A DNA stretch of 64,000 nucleotides from Cordilura impudica (GCA_963682025.1 OY821519.1:14387571-14451570); one strand, 5' to 3'. Positions 45,680-57,240 are shown, counted from the stretch's first letter. Made by a program: numbers and translations. Notes: generated from the sequence alone by a model not told the origin.

Positions 45680-46039
45680 CTAGCAAATTCCAGCCGTCGA
45701 AATTCGAGTGCAGATTCTAGGAAATTTTATTTTTTCATTAAATAAAGACCCTAAAAGTATGCTAATCAATTATAGCCAATTCACAAATCAACACAAAAAA
45801 CAAACACATTACCAAATTTAATAAACACACACATAGTATTGTATAATTTTATGTATGGGTTAATAGCAACTTTAAATGCAATTTACTCAAAATAAAGGAA
45901 AAAATTTAAAAATCTGTAAATCTACAAAACGGCTAAAAAGAAATACCTTTCAAATAATATACGTTTGGTCAAAATCGGGATAAAATAGTAGAACAAAACA
46001 TCGGTCACAAGAAATCGCCTAGCCTATCAATATTATAGA
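45680..46039 (-). mobile_element. Helitron family H, copy 12 (typical complete copy)
   Basis: This 360-bp copy shows the family features. Read on the minus strand, the 5' end is TCTATAATATTGATAGGC, the 3' end a CTCGAATTTCGAC hairpin-like motif followed by GGCTGGAATTTGCTAG. It lies between A and T. Helitrons move by rolling-circle replication using a Rep/helicase supplied by autonomous partners. This copy encodes nothing. The 5' TC, hairpin plus CTRR 3' end and A|T target are the recognised Helitron signature. Confidence 0.9.
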
Positions 46040-47340
46040 TATTATTCTTTTTTTTAAGATCTGTCTTTGAAACAATTAAATTTTGTTAAGTGCCTACAAA
46101 TCTATTTATTTCATTTCGTTGCTAACATAATATGACTCAAAGAAGTTTATTAAAATAAATTTTATTTGCAGAAAAAAAGTAATAAAATTGAACAATAACC
46201 AGTAGTGAAACAATGATGGAAGAGTCCATATGATGTTAAATAATTGTATGATTGTTTTTTTTTTTATTTATTTTTTTTATCAAATCAAATCAAAATTGCC
46301 TTTTTTATCTGGTTTTTCCACTATTAATTGACTAGAAAAAAAATCCAGGCCAAATTCTAAACATTTTCGTTTGCAATTCATAGCAAAAGAGTGTCATGTT
46401 TTAATAAATGACTATTTTTAAATTAATATTGATACATCTCTTTGGGTCACACAGAGTCAGTGAATGAATACACCCACAATTAAATGGAAATATTATTAAT
46501 GTTTACAATTTTTCAAATATTTCTAAATTGCAATGATTTCTTTGGCAAAAAATACGCATGAATAATATGTTTTAGTTGTTGTTTGATTAAAATTTGTTTA
46601 TTTAAAGAAACAGAAGAAATTTTATTATAAATATTTAGCAATAAAAAAGTGATTTATGTTTTAATAAAAGACCAGTGTTCAAATCTATTATGTATTTGGT
46701 TTTCATACAAAAAGATTAATAGTTCTTATATATAAAAATTGATTTAAATTATTTTAAGTTAAAATCAAAATTTTTTTAAACAATATTGGTAATAAGTATA
46801 AGAACTAATATTTTGGCAAGTCTAAGACCAAAACAATTTATAAATACAAAATTTAACTCAAAATCAAAGTAAATTACAAAAAAAAAAAAAAACTTTATAA
46901 ATTTTTTTATTGTGTTTTTTTTTATTAAAAAAAAATGTAAATATTTTTCTTATTCAACTGACTTGTTCTGCTTGCAGACTGTGAAAAAATTACAGAATTG
47001 CAGCCACATTTAGTTTGTAGCTATAAATAAAATTTGAAATGAAATATATTTGCAAATGTAAGCAACCATTTGCTGGACCCATCAATTCTGCGAAATAAAA
47101 TAATAATAATAAAAAAACACATAAATATTCTATTTATTCATTTATGTGTTTATCGAAACTGATGGAATTGTGCTAAATATGTTGAATTTTAACAGAAAAC
47201 GCAAATGATTTGAATTTAACAAATAGATAAAAAGCAACAGCTTGTTATACGTTAATTAAAAAAATTTTCACTGAAAACATTATTTTAATTTAGAAAATAA
47301 TCTAACCCATAAAAACAAAATTCTTATTAAAACTCTTTCT
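46040..47340. other. AT-rich unique sequence, nothing recognised
   Basis: 1.3 kb without motif-bearing frames or known repeats; intron-like or intergenic. Confidence 0.4.
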
Positions 47341-47770
47341 TTCCGTAGGCATATGAGTTTTGAATCTCTCCGTGACTGTGCGTGACTATGCATGACTATT
47401 TTAAAATTAATCTGTGGCCACAACAAATCTATGGACAAAGTTTCAGATCAATCGGAAGAGGGGAAAAATTAATCTGTGGCCACAACAAGTCTATGGACAA
47501 AGTTGCAGATCGATCTGATGAGGGGAAGTGAGGTTTTAGTCTCTCCATGACTGTGCGTGCCTGTTCGTGTGTCATAGGTAATCTTTTTTCAGATCGATCG
47601 GATCAAGGGAAATGCGTTTTAAATCACTCCGTGACTGCGCGTGACTTCCCCAGAATTAATCTATAGTCACAACAAGACTATGGGGCAAGTTACAGATCAA
47701 TTGGATGAGGGGGAATGGGGTTGCCGCATTATAGATAGACAGACAGACAGACAGAGAGTATGACTTAAAA
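47341..47770. repeat. Diverged tandem repeat with CTCTCCGTGACTGTGCGTGAC and ATTAATCTGTGGCCACAAC words
   Basis: Parts of the unit recur at about 47371, 47551 and 47623 (TCTCCGTGACTG words) and at 47406, 47467 and 47656 (TTAATCTGTGGCCACAACAA words), each followed by CTATGGACAAAGTT and CAGATCGATCGGATGAGGGG. A GACAGACAGACAGACAGAGA tract follows at 47737. It may be a further dispersed fly repeat. Confidence 0.55.
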
Positions 47771-47976
47771 GAAAAAGTTTTAAAAGAAACAACAAATAGT
47801 ACTAAATTCGACTGTGCCCAATCTTTGATACCCTCCATCCGTGTTCTAAACACATTATTATAACCAAGGTTCTCAACACTAAGAAGCCGAATTATTGGAG
47901 CTCAAACTTAAGGTTTGCATGCAACATGAGAAAACCTCAGATTTTACATACGTTTGTTGTACTATGTTTACAAATA

Positions 47977-48206
47977 CTTGCAGATTCCAGCCCTCGAAAT
48001 TCGAGTGCAAATTCTAGGAAATTTTATTTTCTCTTGCTATGAGACAGTTCACAATTAAAAACTTTTTAAATATCGATTGCGTTACTGCTATACGTCCAAA
48101 ATTATTTTTCAATTCAACACAATTATTATTGTGAATGAAGAAAACAAACTAATTTTTTTTTGCAAACACATTAAAAAATTTAATAAACACTGTGTAATTA
48201 TATGTA
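47977..48206 (-). mobile_element. Helitron family H, long variant, 5'-truncated copy 13
   Basis: It has the CTCGAAATTCGAG hairpin and the CACAATTATTATTGTG hairpin, but stops after about 230 bp where copy 14 starts. Confidence 0.82.
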
Positions 48207-48542
48207 CTAGCAGATTCCAGCCCTCGAAATTCAACCGCAAATTCTAGGAAATTTTATTTTTTCAATAAATAAAGACCGTAAAAGTATGCTTATCAATTAT
48301 AGCCAGTCCACAAATCAACACAAAAAACAAACTCATTTTTATTACAAACATATTAACAAATTAATTTAGTAGCAACTTAAAATGCAATTTACTCAAAATA
48401 AAGAAAAAAATTTAAAAATCTGTAAATCTGCAAATCGGCTAAAAAGAAATCCTTTCAAATAATATACGTTTGGTCGAAATCGGGATAAAACGGTAGAACA
48501 AAACATCAGTCACAAGAAATCGCCTAGCCTATTAATATTATA
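48207..48542 (-). mobile_element. Helitron family H, copy 14, middle of a tandem trio
   Basis: CTAGCAGATTCCAG starts at 48207 directly after copy 13, and the 5' end TATTAATATTATA runs into copy 15 without the terminal GA. About 40 bp are deleted internally near 48365. Confidence 0.84.
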
Positions 48543-48918
48543 CTAGCAGATTCCAGCCCTCGAAATTCGAGTGCAAATTCTAGAAAATTTTATTTTTACA
48601 TTAAATAAAGACCCTAAAGGTATGCTAATCAATTATAGCCAATTCACAAATCAACACAAAAAACAAACTCATTTTTATTACAAACACATTAACAAATTTA
48701 ATAAACACACATAACATTGTATAATTTTATGTATGTGTTAGTAACAACTTTTATTGAGCCTAACTCCAAAAAAAATTTACAAATTTAAAAATCTGTAAAT
48801 CAGGTGAACAGCTAAAAGGAAAAACCTTTCAAATAAGATACATTTGATCAAAATCGGGAGAAAACTGTTTAACAAATCATCGGTCACAAGAAATCGCATT
48901 ACCTATTAATATTATAGA
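48543..48918 (-). mobile_element. Helitron family H, copy 15, end of a tandem trio
   Basis: A 376-bp copy with both termini (CTAGCAGATTCCAG at 48543, TATTATAGA at 48918). It is the only member of the trio with an intact 5' end. Confidence 0.88.
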
Positions 48919-49012
48919 GTAATCATAAGCGAAATACCGTTAGCCAAATGACAGTTCTTTAGTAAAGTTCGGATTTTAGTACAAGTTATTTTCAATAGGT
49001 AAATAAAAAAAA

Positions 49013-49787
49013 AACAAAGAAGAAAATTATAGTCGGTCTATATCGACTATACGATACCCTATACTATGCGTTTTTAGACCCTGTCTTAGGTCCAACTAAT
49101 TAGATATAGAAAATAAGCATAAACCAAATTTGAGTGGCATTGTTAGTTATTTTTTTGCCTTCGGATATGAAAAAGTTCATATCGGATGCTATATTTATAT
49201 GAAAACTAGGTCGAAAAATGGACCGATCATGGCTATATTTGGTAGCGTCACTTTTTTTTTTTTTTGCAAAAAAATAAACAAACCAAATTTGAGAAAAATC
49301 TGTGCAATATTTTTGTTTTGTAATAAATTTAAATTAAGATCGGGAATCAGCTTCATATGTGGGCTATGACTAAGAATTATCCTTTAGGGTTTATTTTTGG
49401 ACTACTGATAAATTATTGTAATAAATATACACAAGCCCAATGTGAGCGGGATCTATGTGATAATTTGGATATTATGGCAATTTAAGTCATCTCATTTGTA
49501 TGGGGACTAGGTCTGAACATGAACCGATTTTCACCAATTTCAATAGCTTTTATCCTATGGCTGCTAGAAGCTTATAAACTAATTGATATTTGCGACCTTT
49601 AGTATGATTACAAGGTGTACATGGACACACAGACAGATAGACGAATGGACGGACACCGTTAAATCGACTCAGAAAGTGATTCTGAGTCGATCGGTATAAT
49701 AAAAGATGGGTCTAGGTAAAATATTTTTGTTAGTTACAAGCATCAGCACAAAGTCATTATACCCAAACCACATAGTGATATAAGGTA
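49013..49787 (+). mobile_element. mini-me-like element M4
   Basis: It begins AGAAAATTATAGTCGGTC near 49020 with an imperfect palindrome (TCTATATCGACTAT), and ends ACCACATAGTGATATAAGG. The GGAC tract is short and impure (ACAGACAGATAGACG). Confidence 0.7.
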
Positions 49788-50076
49788 TCTATAATATTAA
49801 TAGGTAAAGCGATTTCTTGTGACCGATATAAAAATTTTAGTTACCAACCGATTTTGATGAAAAATACCTCATTTGAAAGGTATTTCTTTTTAGCTGTCCA
49901 ACACATTTAAAGATTTGCACCGTCTTGAACATTTTTTTTTGGAGTAATGCTCATTTAAAAATGCTACTATCACATACATAAAGCACATACTGTGTGTGTG
50001 TGTTTATTATATATATTATAGTATATTGTGAATTGACTGAAATTTGTTAGCATGCCTTTACGCTCCTTTAAAATTA
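49788..50076 (+). mobile_element. Helitron family H, diverged copy 17, 3' end lost
   Basis: TCTATAATATTAATAGG begins directly at the end of M4. The body is diverged (TGTGTGTGTGTG tract near 49990) and reaches TTAGCATGCCTTTACG before copy 16 interrupts it. The hairpin and CTAG end are missing. Confidence 0.75.
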
Positions 50077-50451
50077 CTAGCAGATTCCAGCCCTCGAAAT
50101 TCGAGCGCAAATTCTAGGAAATTTTATTTTTTCATTAAATAAAGACCCTAAAGGTATGTTAATCAATTATAGCCAATTCACAAATCAACACAAAAAACAA
50201 ACTCATTTTTATTACAAACACATTAACACATTTAACAAACACACATAGCATTGTATAATTTTATGTATGTGTTAGTAGCAATTTTAAATGCAATTTTGAG
50301 TAAATAAAGGAAAAAATTTAAAAATCTGTAAATCTGCAAATCGGCTAAAAAGAAATACCTTTCAAATAAAAAACGTTTGGTCAAAATCGGGATAAAACAG
50401 CAGAACAAAACATCAGTCACAAGAAATCGCCTAGCCTATTAATATTATAGA
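50077..50451 (-). mobile_element. Helitron family H, copy 16 (complete)
   Basis: A 375-bp reverse copy, CTAG at 50077 after A and TATTATAGA at 50451 before T. It is inserted at the 3' part of the older copy 17. Confidence 0.9.
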
Positions 50452-50525
50452 TTTATTAATAAACCCATTTACATATCTTTCGTGCGTTCAACAAATATTT
50501 ATAATGTAATTTAATGAATTTTATT

Positions 50526-50673
50526 TAAAAAGTGTTGAATTATGAATTGGCTAAAATTGATTAGCATATGTTTGGGCTCATAAATGAAAACATAAAATTT
50601 CCTAGAATTCGCACTCAAATTTCGAGGGCTGGTAGTCATTATACCCCAACCTCATAGTGATATAGGGTATAAA
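50526..50673 (+). mobile_element. Fragments: Helitron H 3' part joined to the end of a mini-me-like element
   Basis: 50526-50632 matches the Helitron H 3' part up to CTCAAATTTCGAGGGCTGG but lacks AATCTGCTAG. It runs directly into AGTCATTATACCCCAACCTC and TAGTGATATAGGGTAT, the 3' end of the M family. Confidence 0.7.
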
Positions 50674-50796
50674 AACATTCGCTACAAGTATTAATTTTAT
50701 CATATACAAATCTCAGCTGATTCTGATTGTTTTTACTTGTAAACATCATTACAGATTCATGATATATTTGAGCAGGGGCTGGAGTTTAATAGTGCG

Positions 50797-50930
50797 TTTA
50801 CATCTGAGGTAAATCTAGTATATACGAGATTTCGAGCTAAACCTAGCTCATTTTTACTAGATTTCCCATACAAAAGTAAATCTAGCTCGTTACTAGATTT
50901 GTGATAAATCTAGTAAAATCTAGTCACTAC
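50797..50930. promoter_or_regulatory. Cluster of AAATCTAG/CTAGATTT motifs, possible transposon end
   Basis: At least six copies of AAATCTAG or its inverse occur in about 120 bp (near 50811, 50860, 50877, 50892, 50904 and 50914), starting after GTGCGTTTACATCTGAGG. Repeated short motifs behind a terminal sequence are typical of transposase-binding subterminal regions. It precedes the Myb/SANT-like ORF. The element's other end was not found. Confidence 0.4.
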
Positions 50931-51071
50931 CAAGTGATACTACTGTGTTTTTTTTTTATATAGTAGTAAAAAATTACAACGCCGTGACTGAAAAAATGAC
51001 ATTTAAAAAGAAAAATAAAGCCAAACAAAGTAAATATAAAAATAATTGAAAGCAAATAAAACGTTAAAATT

Positions 51072-51773
51072 ATGGATAACAGCATGGATATGAATAAAAA
51101 TTTAAATAAGCGGTAAGTGTTATTTCCCAGGAAAAACAAACATTACCAAATAATGGGTTTTAGAATGAGATGTAACTGGTTGAAGTTTGCCTGATAAGCT
51201 CATTATTTTAACACGGGGATGTCATTGGAGGTAGCTAGTTACCTAGGAACTCATTATTTTCACTTTGAAAGTAATGCAGTATGCAAGGCGCTGGCATGAA
51301 ATATAAGTAGCTATATAACACATTATTAGTAACGCCTTATTTTCACTTTAGAAGTAATGCAGTGGGCAATGGTTGGTCATTATTGATAATGCAAAAATCA
51401 ATGAGCTGCTATTACGAAATTTTTACTGGGTTAATATTAATAAGAAGAATAAAGTATGATATACCTAATATTGATAATCCATTACAGAAAACGTGTTCAA
51501 AAAAAAAAAAAAAACACCATGGCACGCTGATGAGGAGGCTCTCCTGATTACTCTTTGGGGAGACCATATCGACGAGTTCCGAGGATGTAGACGAAATAGC
51601 CACATATACCAGGAAATATATATGATATATTTGAGCAGGGGCTGGAGTTTAAGAGAAATAATACAACTAATGTCTTCCATAGCATTGAACAATATTCAAA
51701 GAATACTACCAGATACAGAGAAGGTAAAACTAAAATTCATACCGACGTGGGCAAAGTGGGTTCTAAACTGAGT
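51072..51773 (+). pseudogene. Myb/SANT-like DNA-binding ORF, apparently split by an intron, decayed
   Basis: A possible first exon (51072-51112, MDNSMDMNKNLNK) ends at a good donor (CG|GTAAGT), and a second starts after ATTACAG at 51488. Exon 2 reads TPWHADEEALLITLWGDHID and EFRGCRRNSHIYQEI, a Myb/SANT-like helix bundle start (W..EE..LI.LW.DHI..FRG.RRN..IY). The exon frames disagree by one base across a run of 16 A, so an indel there breaks or feigns a break in the gene. A second shift near 51620 follows; the YR-type block is read in another frame. Such proteins occur as single genes and as the second ORF of PIF/Harbinger transposons. A 305-bp MITE lies in the putative intron. Confidence 0.45.
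51126..51430 (+). mobile_element. 305-bp MITE, copy 1
   Basis: It begins CCCAGGAAAAACAAAC and ends TTTTTACTGGG, giving imperfect inverted ends CCCAGNAAAAA. By eye one base differs from the copy at 56044-56348. No clear target duplication is seen. It lies in the putative intron of the Myb/SANT-like ORF. Confidence 0.8.
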
Positions 51774-52600
51774 TGAGTAACTGGCTAGTTCCTGTATCAA
51801 ACATTTTACCGTCTGAAGAAATAACATCAGTTTCACTGAGTCAAAAATAAACTGAACCGTAAACAAATTGGTGTAACTTGCTCTTATATTCCTCCGAGTT
51901 CTAATCAGTTGATTTATATTAAATCCATTCGAGCCTTCAGTAGCCAAAAATTTTCTACTTGATACTTTTCATCTACACTCCAATAAATTTTTATTCGATT
52001 GATGTAATTTTAAACAGTATACCCGATTTATGCCTATTTCAAATAAATGGCGTTTATAATGATTGAAATAAATTGCTTAATTTAGTATTTTTTAATGAAC
52101 CGACATCATCCCAGAACCTTCAGTCAGAACTATCAATTTCGATACATAGTCAGAAAAAGCGTTTAAAAAATAAATATGAATGATTCTAGGATGTATGTAA
52201 CATTTGGGCTGCCCTTCATTATATGGAGGAAAAAAAAAGTGTTCAAACTCTGGTTCTCATCCCCTAGAAATATGCGAATAGCAAAAAAACTGAGAAATAC
52301 AAAGTTTTGGGCCAATCAGAAAACATTTAGAGGTGGCTCAACCCGATTGAAAATTTTCAGGTGTGTTTATATGGAGAAAATATGACTTTTTTCAGATTTT
52401 ACGAAAATTTCGTTTAATTTGTCCGACAAGTATCGTTCTTCAAAATCGAATAAAAACGTCGTCAAGAAATACCAAATGCCCCAGACCACTTTTGTGCTAA
52501 AAAAAACTAGGTCATGAAATTTAATGGCATTTTTTCAAATTTGAGAAATTGATTAAAGCCATAATTTGTTTTGGGTCTCTATACTTGTAAGGACTCAGAT
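51774..52600. other. Mixed non-coding sequence, nothing recognised
   Basis: A 69-codon frame at 52176-52385 has no motif. The stretch may contain the remains of the neighbouring elements. Confidence 0.35.
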
Positions 52601-52601
52601 A

Positions 52602-53857
52602 TGTTTTATTACCACCTTGTTAACCTATTAAGCATTGAGACCGAAAAGGGGAAATTTTTTGATAAAATTTTGAAAACTCCTTTTTCAAGTTTTAAAAAAC
52701 TTTTTTAAACAAAATTTTAACAAATGGATCTGTTTTTTCTAAAATGGAAGTCATATTGTTGCAAAAATAAAAGTGGTAAATAATACAGCAGAACGTGGTG
52801 TTAAATTGATTGAAGAGTATAACAACATAACAAAGAAAGAACAAGAAAAGCAATACTTATTGCAAGTCGTAAGTGATTACAGAAAACAATTTGAATCGCA
52901 CACTAAATCATCTTTATATACACCAAAATAAATAGAATTAATTTTATATTTCCTATTCTTTTGAATAAATTGTGTTTTATTAGCTTTGGGTCATTTGTGG
53001 GTCTTCTTATTTTATTTAAAAATATATAAATAGTTTTTATACATAAAATAATTTTATAACAAAATTGGTTAAAAGTTGTTTTAATTTATATTCGCGAGCA
53101 ATAATCAGATAATTGCACCAAAGATATATCACAATGGATTATTTTGATCCCAAGAGCACCGAAGGGTTAAATAAATAAAAAATAGCCGAATTATTTTTCT
53201 TAAATTCTAAATAGTGGTTTCATCGACTTTATTAAAAAAAATCGTTATCGGTAATTTTTATTTAAAAATATCTTAAAATCCAAAGCTGGCCTTAGCAAAT
53301 AATGCGTTAACGTTCTCGGAATTAACTCAAATTTTAGGAACGGAAGTTCTAAACATTTATTATATTTTAAGCGTCGCTTCTAAAAATTCAATAGCACTTA
53401 AAAATAATTGAGTTTTTTGAATAAATTGTTTTTTATTAGCTTGGGGTCATATGTGACCCCAATTCCAAAAGGGTTAATGGGGTCATATTATCTTTTTCCG
53501 AAACCCTAGGCTATTAAGACAAAATATAATAATTAAAAGTAGAAAAGTGATGAATTTTTGATTCAAAGTATTTAGAAATTGTACATTTACAGAATATTTT
53601 GCAAAAATCGCATTTTTCTCGAAATCCGCAATAATAAAATCCTTGTCAAAAATTCTGGCATAGTGATTTCCCTAAAAATGCACGCAGTTAATCTCTTACA
53701 TGCATTTGACAAGACCTTAAAGAGCTAGATCAATTTTTTTAAATTTTGTTTAAGAAAATTTTTCCAAACTTGAAAAAGGAGTTTTCAAAATTTTATCAAA
53801 AAAATTTTCCATTTTCGATCTCAATGCTTAAATAGGTTAACAAGGTGGTAATAAAAC
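52602..53857. repeat. Long inverted repeat pair of about 117 bp, 1.0 kb apart
   Basis: The arm at 52602-52718 (GTTTTATTACCACCTTGTTA onward, through AAATTTTGAAAACTCCTTTT) returns in reverse at 53739-53857. Between them lies the ORF end at 52743-52931 and two direct repeats of TGAATAAATTGTGTTTTATT (near 52960 and 53417), each leading to a GGGTCATNTGTG word. This could be a foldback-type element or two inverted copies of one element end. Confidence 0.65.
52743..52931 (+). pseudogene. C-terminal end of a transposon-type protein
   Basis: The frame reads NGSHIVAKIKVVNNTAERGV, continuing KLIEEYNNITKKEQEKQYLL and QVVSDYRKQF, with a stop at 52929-52931. It has no stop inside and looks conserved rather than random in an AT-rich setting. 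The pattern VVNDxAERGVKLIxxYN...QKQYLLQVVxxYR is one I recall from the C-terminus of uncharacterised transposon proteins of arthropods; I cannot name the family. The rest of the gene is absent upstream. Confidence 0.45.
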
Positions 53858-54314
53858 AATACTTCATATACTTAAGCAATATTCAATATTGCATGGATAT
53901 TTTATTTTTGGTTGTCAAAAAGATTTTTCAGTAGGCTCATTTGATTGTTGCAAGAAAATATGTAAAAAAAATACTATTTTATAAGATCGTAACAGTCAAG
54001 CCCATAAGTTCAGAACAGTCAACTATATAGAACTTTCAAGGTGACCCAAATCCAATAAAAACATTTTACATACGAAGCACCTCAAAAATGCTAAATCAGC
54101 GTTGGCACAGCTAGTCTAAAAGAAGAGGATACTCTATGAATAATATTGATTTTAAAAATTACTAATTCTTGCTATTTATTTTGACACATAAATATGGCAC
54201 TAGACTCGATTGTTCGTCTACCTAAATGTAGGTATATCAAACAGGAATACAATTTCACCATATTACTGAAAAAACATAATTAAAGTTTTTGCTAAATGCA
54301 TTTTTTTACTTTAA
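53858..54314. other. AT-rich spacer, nothing recognised
   Basis: No motif or repeat match was found. Confidence 0.4.
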
Positions 54315-54756
54315 TCTATAATATTAATTGGTAAGGCGATTTCTTGTGGACGATGATGTGTTAAACAGTTTTCTCCCGATTTTGACCAATCATATCTTAT
54401 TTGAAAGATATTTCTTTTTAGCTGTGCACCAAATTTACAGATTTTTAAATTTTGAAATTTTTTTTTTGCAGTAAAATTCATTTAAAGTTGCTACTAATAC
54501 GTACTTAAAATTATACAATGCTATGTGTTCGATTATTAAATTTGTTAATGTGTTTGCGAGTTTGTTTTCTTCATTCACAATTATAATTGTATTAAACTGA
54601 AAACTAATTTCGGACATAAACCAATCGATATTCAAAAAGTGTTGAATGGTGAATTGGCTAAAATTGATAAGCATACCTTTAGGATCTTTATTAAATGAAA
54701 AAAAAATAGAAATTCCTGGAATTTGCACTCGAATTTTGAGGGTTGGAATCTGCTAG
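54315..54756 (+). mobile_element. Helitron family H, long variant, copy 18 (complete)
   Basis: A 442-bp copy starting TCTATAATATTAATTGG after A and ending CTGCTAG before T, with a CACAATTATAATTG hairpin of the long subfamily. The terminal hairpin has one change (CTCGAATTTTGAG). Confidence 0.88.
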
Positions 54757-56043
54757 TATACTTTTATATAATATATAGGGTATCTAACTAAAACATAGAC
54801 CATTTTTTTCTTAGATTTCCAGATGAAGTATGAGTCCTCCAGTTTGATTTTAAAAATCTTTTATAGTTTATCCGTTATAAAAATTCAGAGTTGCTGTTCG
54901 ATTTTTCGAAGGAAGTGGGAAACGATTATAATTCCTTTTTATTATATTTTCGACTCCTGAAAAAGAGGTGGATGCATTTAAAATGTAGTTGTGAAGGTAT
55001 GTCAATTGGAAAAGGTCTTATGCTTATATAAGTTTTGGACCTATTGATCTCAATAGTCATATGTCCTACACTAACTGGACCTGAATGATTTAGCATTTCC
55101 TTTTTGACTAATGTATTAAAAATTTAATTACAAACTAAAAGCAAAACATTTCCAAGTTTACAAATCTTCATAACTTTTCTATATTTATTATAAGTTTTAT
55201 TACGTTCGCTCTGCGCACAGGTATAACAAAAGTAAATATATTTCATAAAATATTAATTGATTAATTATTTAGCACAAAATCATCGACCAGCCAATTCTAC
55301 AACTTTTATATCTTTTAATAAAGTCATTAGGCTTAAGAATCTTTCAATACTTCTTTATATACTTAAATAAATCACTTTAATTAAATATTAATGACACGCT
55401 TCGTTAGTAAATATTATCCAACCTTTTCCTAGTTGCTCTTATTTAATTTCATTAAGTTTCTCTTTTTCTTTTTCATTTTATTTTTTTTTTTAGTTCAGTT
55501 TAGTTTCTGTTTACTTTCAATCAATTCAATTTTGTTTTATTTGCATTTACATTTGCATTGGCATATAAATATTTATAAATAGTTTCCGTTTTATAGTGCA
55601 ATTATTATATTAAGAAATTAAAAACTTTTTTTAATTGAAATTGAAATTAATTTTCCAATGAAAAGTTAAAATGAGCTTAAGGGAACAATTGCAATTCTAA
55701 ATGAAATTTAGTTTGAAATGCAAATAAAAGAAATGAGGTTTGCAAGAAAATTTAACTTTAGCGATACTTTATAATTGCTTTAGTATTTTTACTTCTTCTT
55801 CTTCTTCTTCTTCTTCGTTTTTCAATGGTTGAACATTTTAAACAAAGGCTTTGAAATTTGCTTTCACATTGGTTTTTTGCAAAATTAAATACAAAATATT
55901 AAGTTTCAGTAAAATTATATTAAAAAAAAAGAAAATCATTAGAAAGGAGCCTGTGTGTTAAGGTATTTTCATTTAAAAATGTTAAACATTTTAGTACATA
56001 AAAAGCCATAAACTTTTTTTCTTATGACCGTTTATATACATAT
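54757..56043. other. AT-rich unique sequence with a (TTC)n microsatellite
   Basis: 1.3 kb without a recognised gene. A pure TTC tract of about nine units lies at 55791-55817. It may be intron or intergenic DNA. Confidence 0.4.
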
Positions 56044-56348
56044 CCCAGGAAAAACAAACATGACCAAATAATGGGTTTTAGAATGAGATGTAACTGGTTG
56101 AAGTTTGCCTGATAAGCTCATTATTTTAACACGGGGATGTCATTGGAGGTAGCTAGTTACCTAGGAACTCATTATTTTCACTTTGAAAGTAATGCAGTAT
56201 GCAAGGCGCTGGCATGAAATATAAGTAGCTATATAACACATTATTAGTAACGCCTTATTTTCACTTTAGAAGTAATGCAGTGGGCAATGGTTGGTCATTA
56301 TTGATAATGCAAAAATCAATGAGCTGCTATTACGAAATTTTTACTGGG
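56044..56348 (+). mobile_element. 305-bp MITE, copy 2
   Basis: The same length and same ends as the copy at 51126-51430; the only difference seen is CATGACC for CATTACC near position 20 of the element. The near identity implies recent movement or a recent duplication. Confidence 0.82.
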
Positions 56349-56366
56349 ATGTTATCTTATCTTGAT

Positions 56367-56368
<2 letters not shown>

Positions 56369-56420
<52 letters not shown>

Positions 56421-56511
56421 AAGAACTATTGATGATTTCTCATTTTATTCTTCAGTAAATAGCTTTAGCAAATCAAGTTGGACTAATTTTAATTTTATCA
56501 AATGAAATCTT

Positions 56512-56548
<37 letters not shown>
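56369..56548. repeat. Long poly-T and poly-A runs facing each other
   Basis: About 48 T at 56369-56416 and about 35 A at 56513-56547, separated by 96 bp. Run lengths in assemblies are unreliable. Confidence 0.8.
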
Positions 56549-56551
<3 letters not shown>

Positions 56552-57240
56552 TCATTACAGCCTTCCCTCTACCTTTTTTGAATCTTTTTTTTTTAATAAC
56601 CACATGGTTATTATTTATTAATAGAGTAGAAGAGATGCATCAGTATTTTTTATTCCATTTCTTTCATGGATATGTTAATAAAAACTATTTATTAAAGCCT
56701 TAGCTACAATTTTGCTGAAGAATGAAATGAAAATTTTAAAAAACTAAGCAAACAAACATTAAGATTAAGGAAAAAATAAGAGATTAAAAAGAAAAGTTTG
56801 ACCAAAGAACGCTAAACCCTTTAGATGTTCTACTCTAATGGCCTCGTACTTTCACCCTGACTTGGAATTTCTCATTCCCCAGACAATGACCCCGATAATG
56901 TTCCATAGTGTTATAAGGCCAAATTTTTGTATGATGTTAAGCAATTTTGCATTTGAAATAAACCAAAGGTTTAAGAAATATTGTGAAGACTATTTATCTA
57001 AACAATAAATTAATTTACACATTAAAATTTCTTTATTTCATTTCATCTCACATAAAAAAAATTTGTTTTCACTCATTTTGGAAATCAGTTTAATATAAAA
57101 AAAAATCTGAATTAAAATTTAACAATTTTTCCTGTTCCATGATTTTAATTATATTTTTTTTTTCATTTTATTTCAAACAGAAAAAGCGCATAAAACAAAA
57201 TAAATCATAATAATTATTAAGGATTTAAGAAAGTATTTGC
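56549..57240. other. AT-rich spacer, nothing recognised
   Basis: No gene-like frame or dispersed family was seen. Confidence 0.4.
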
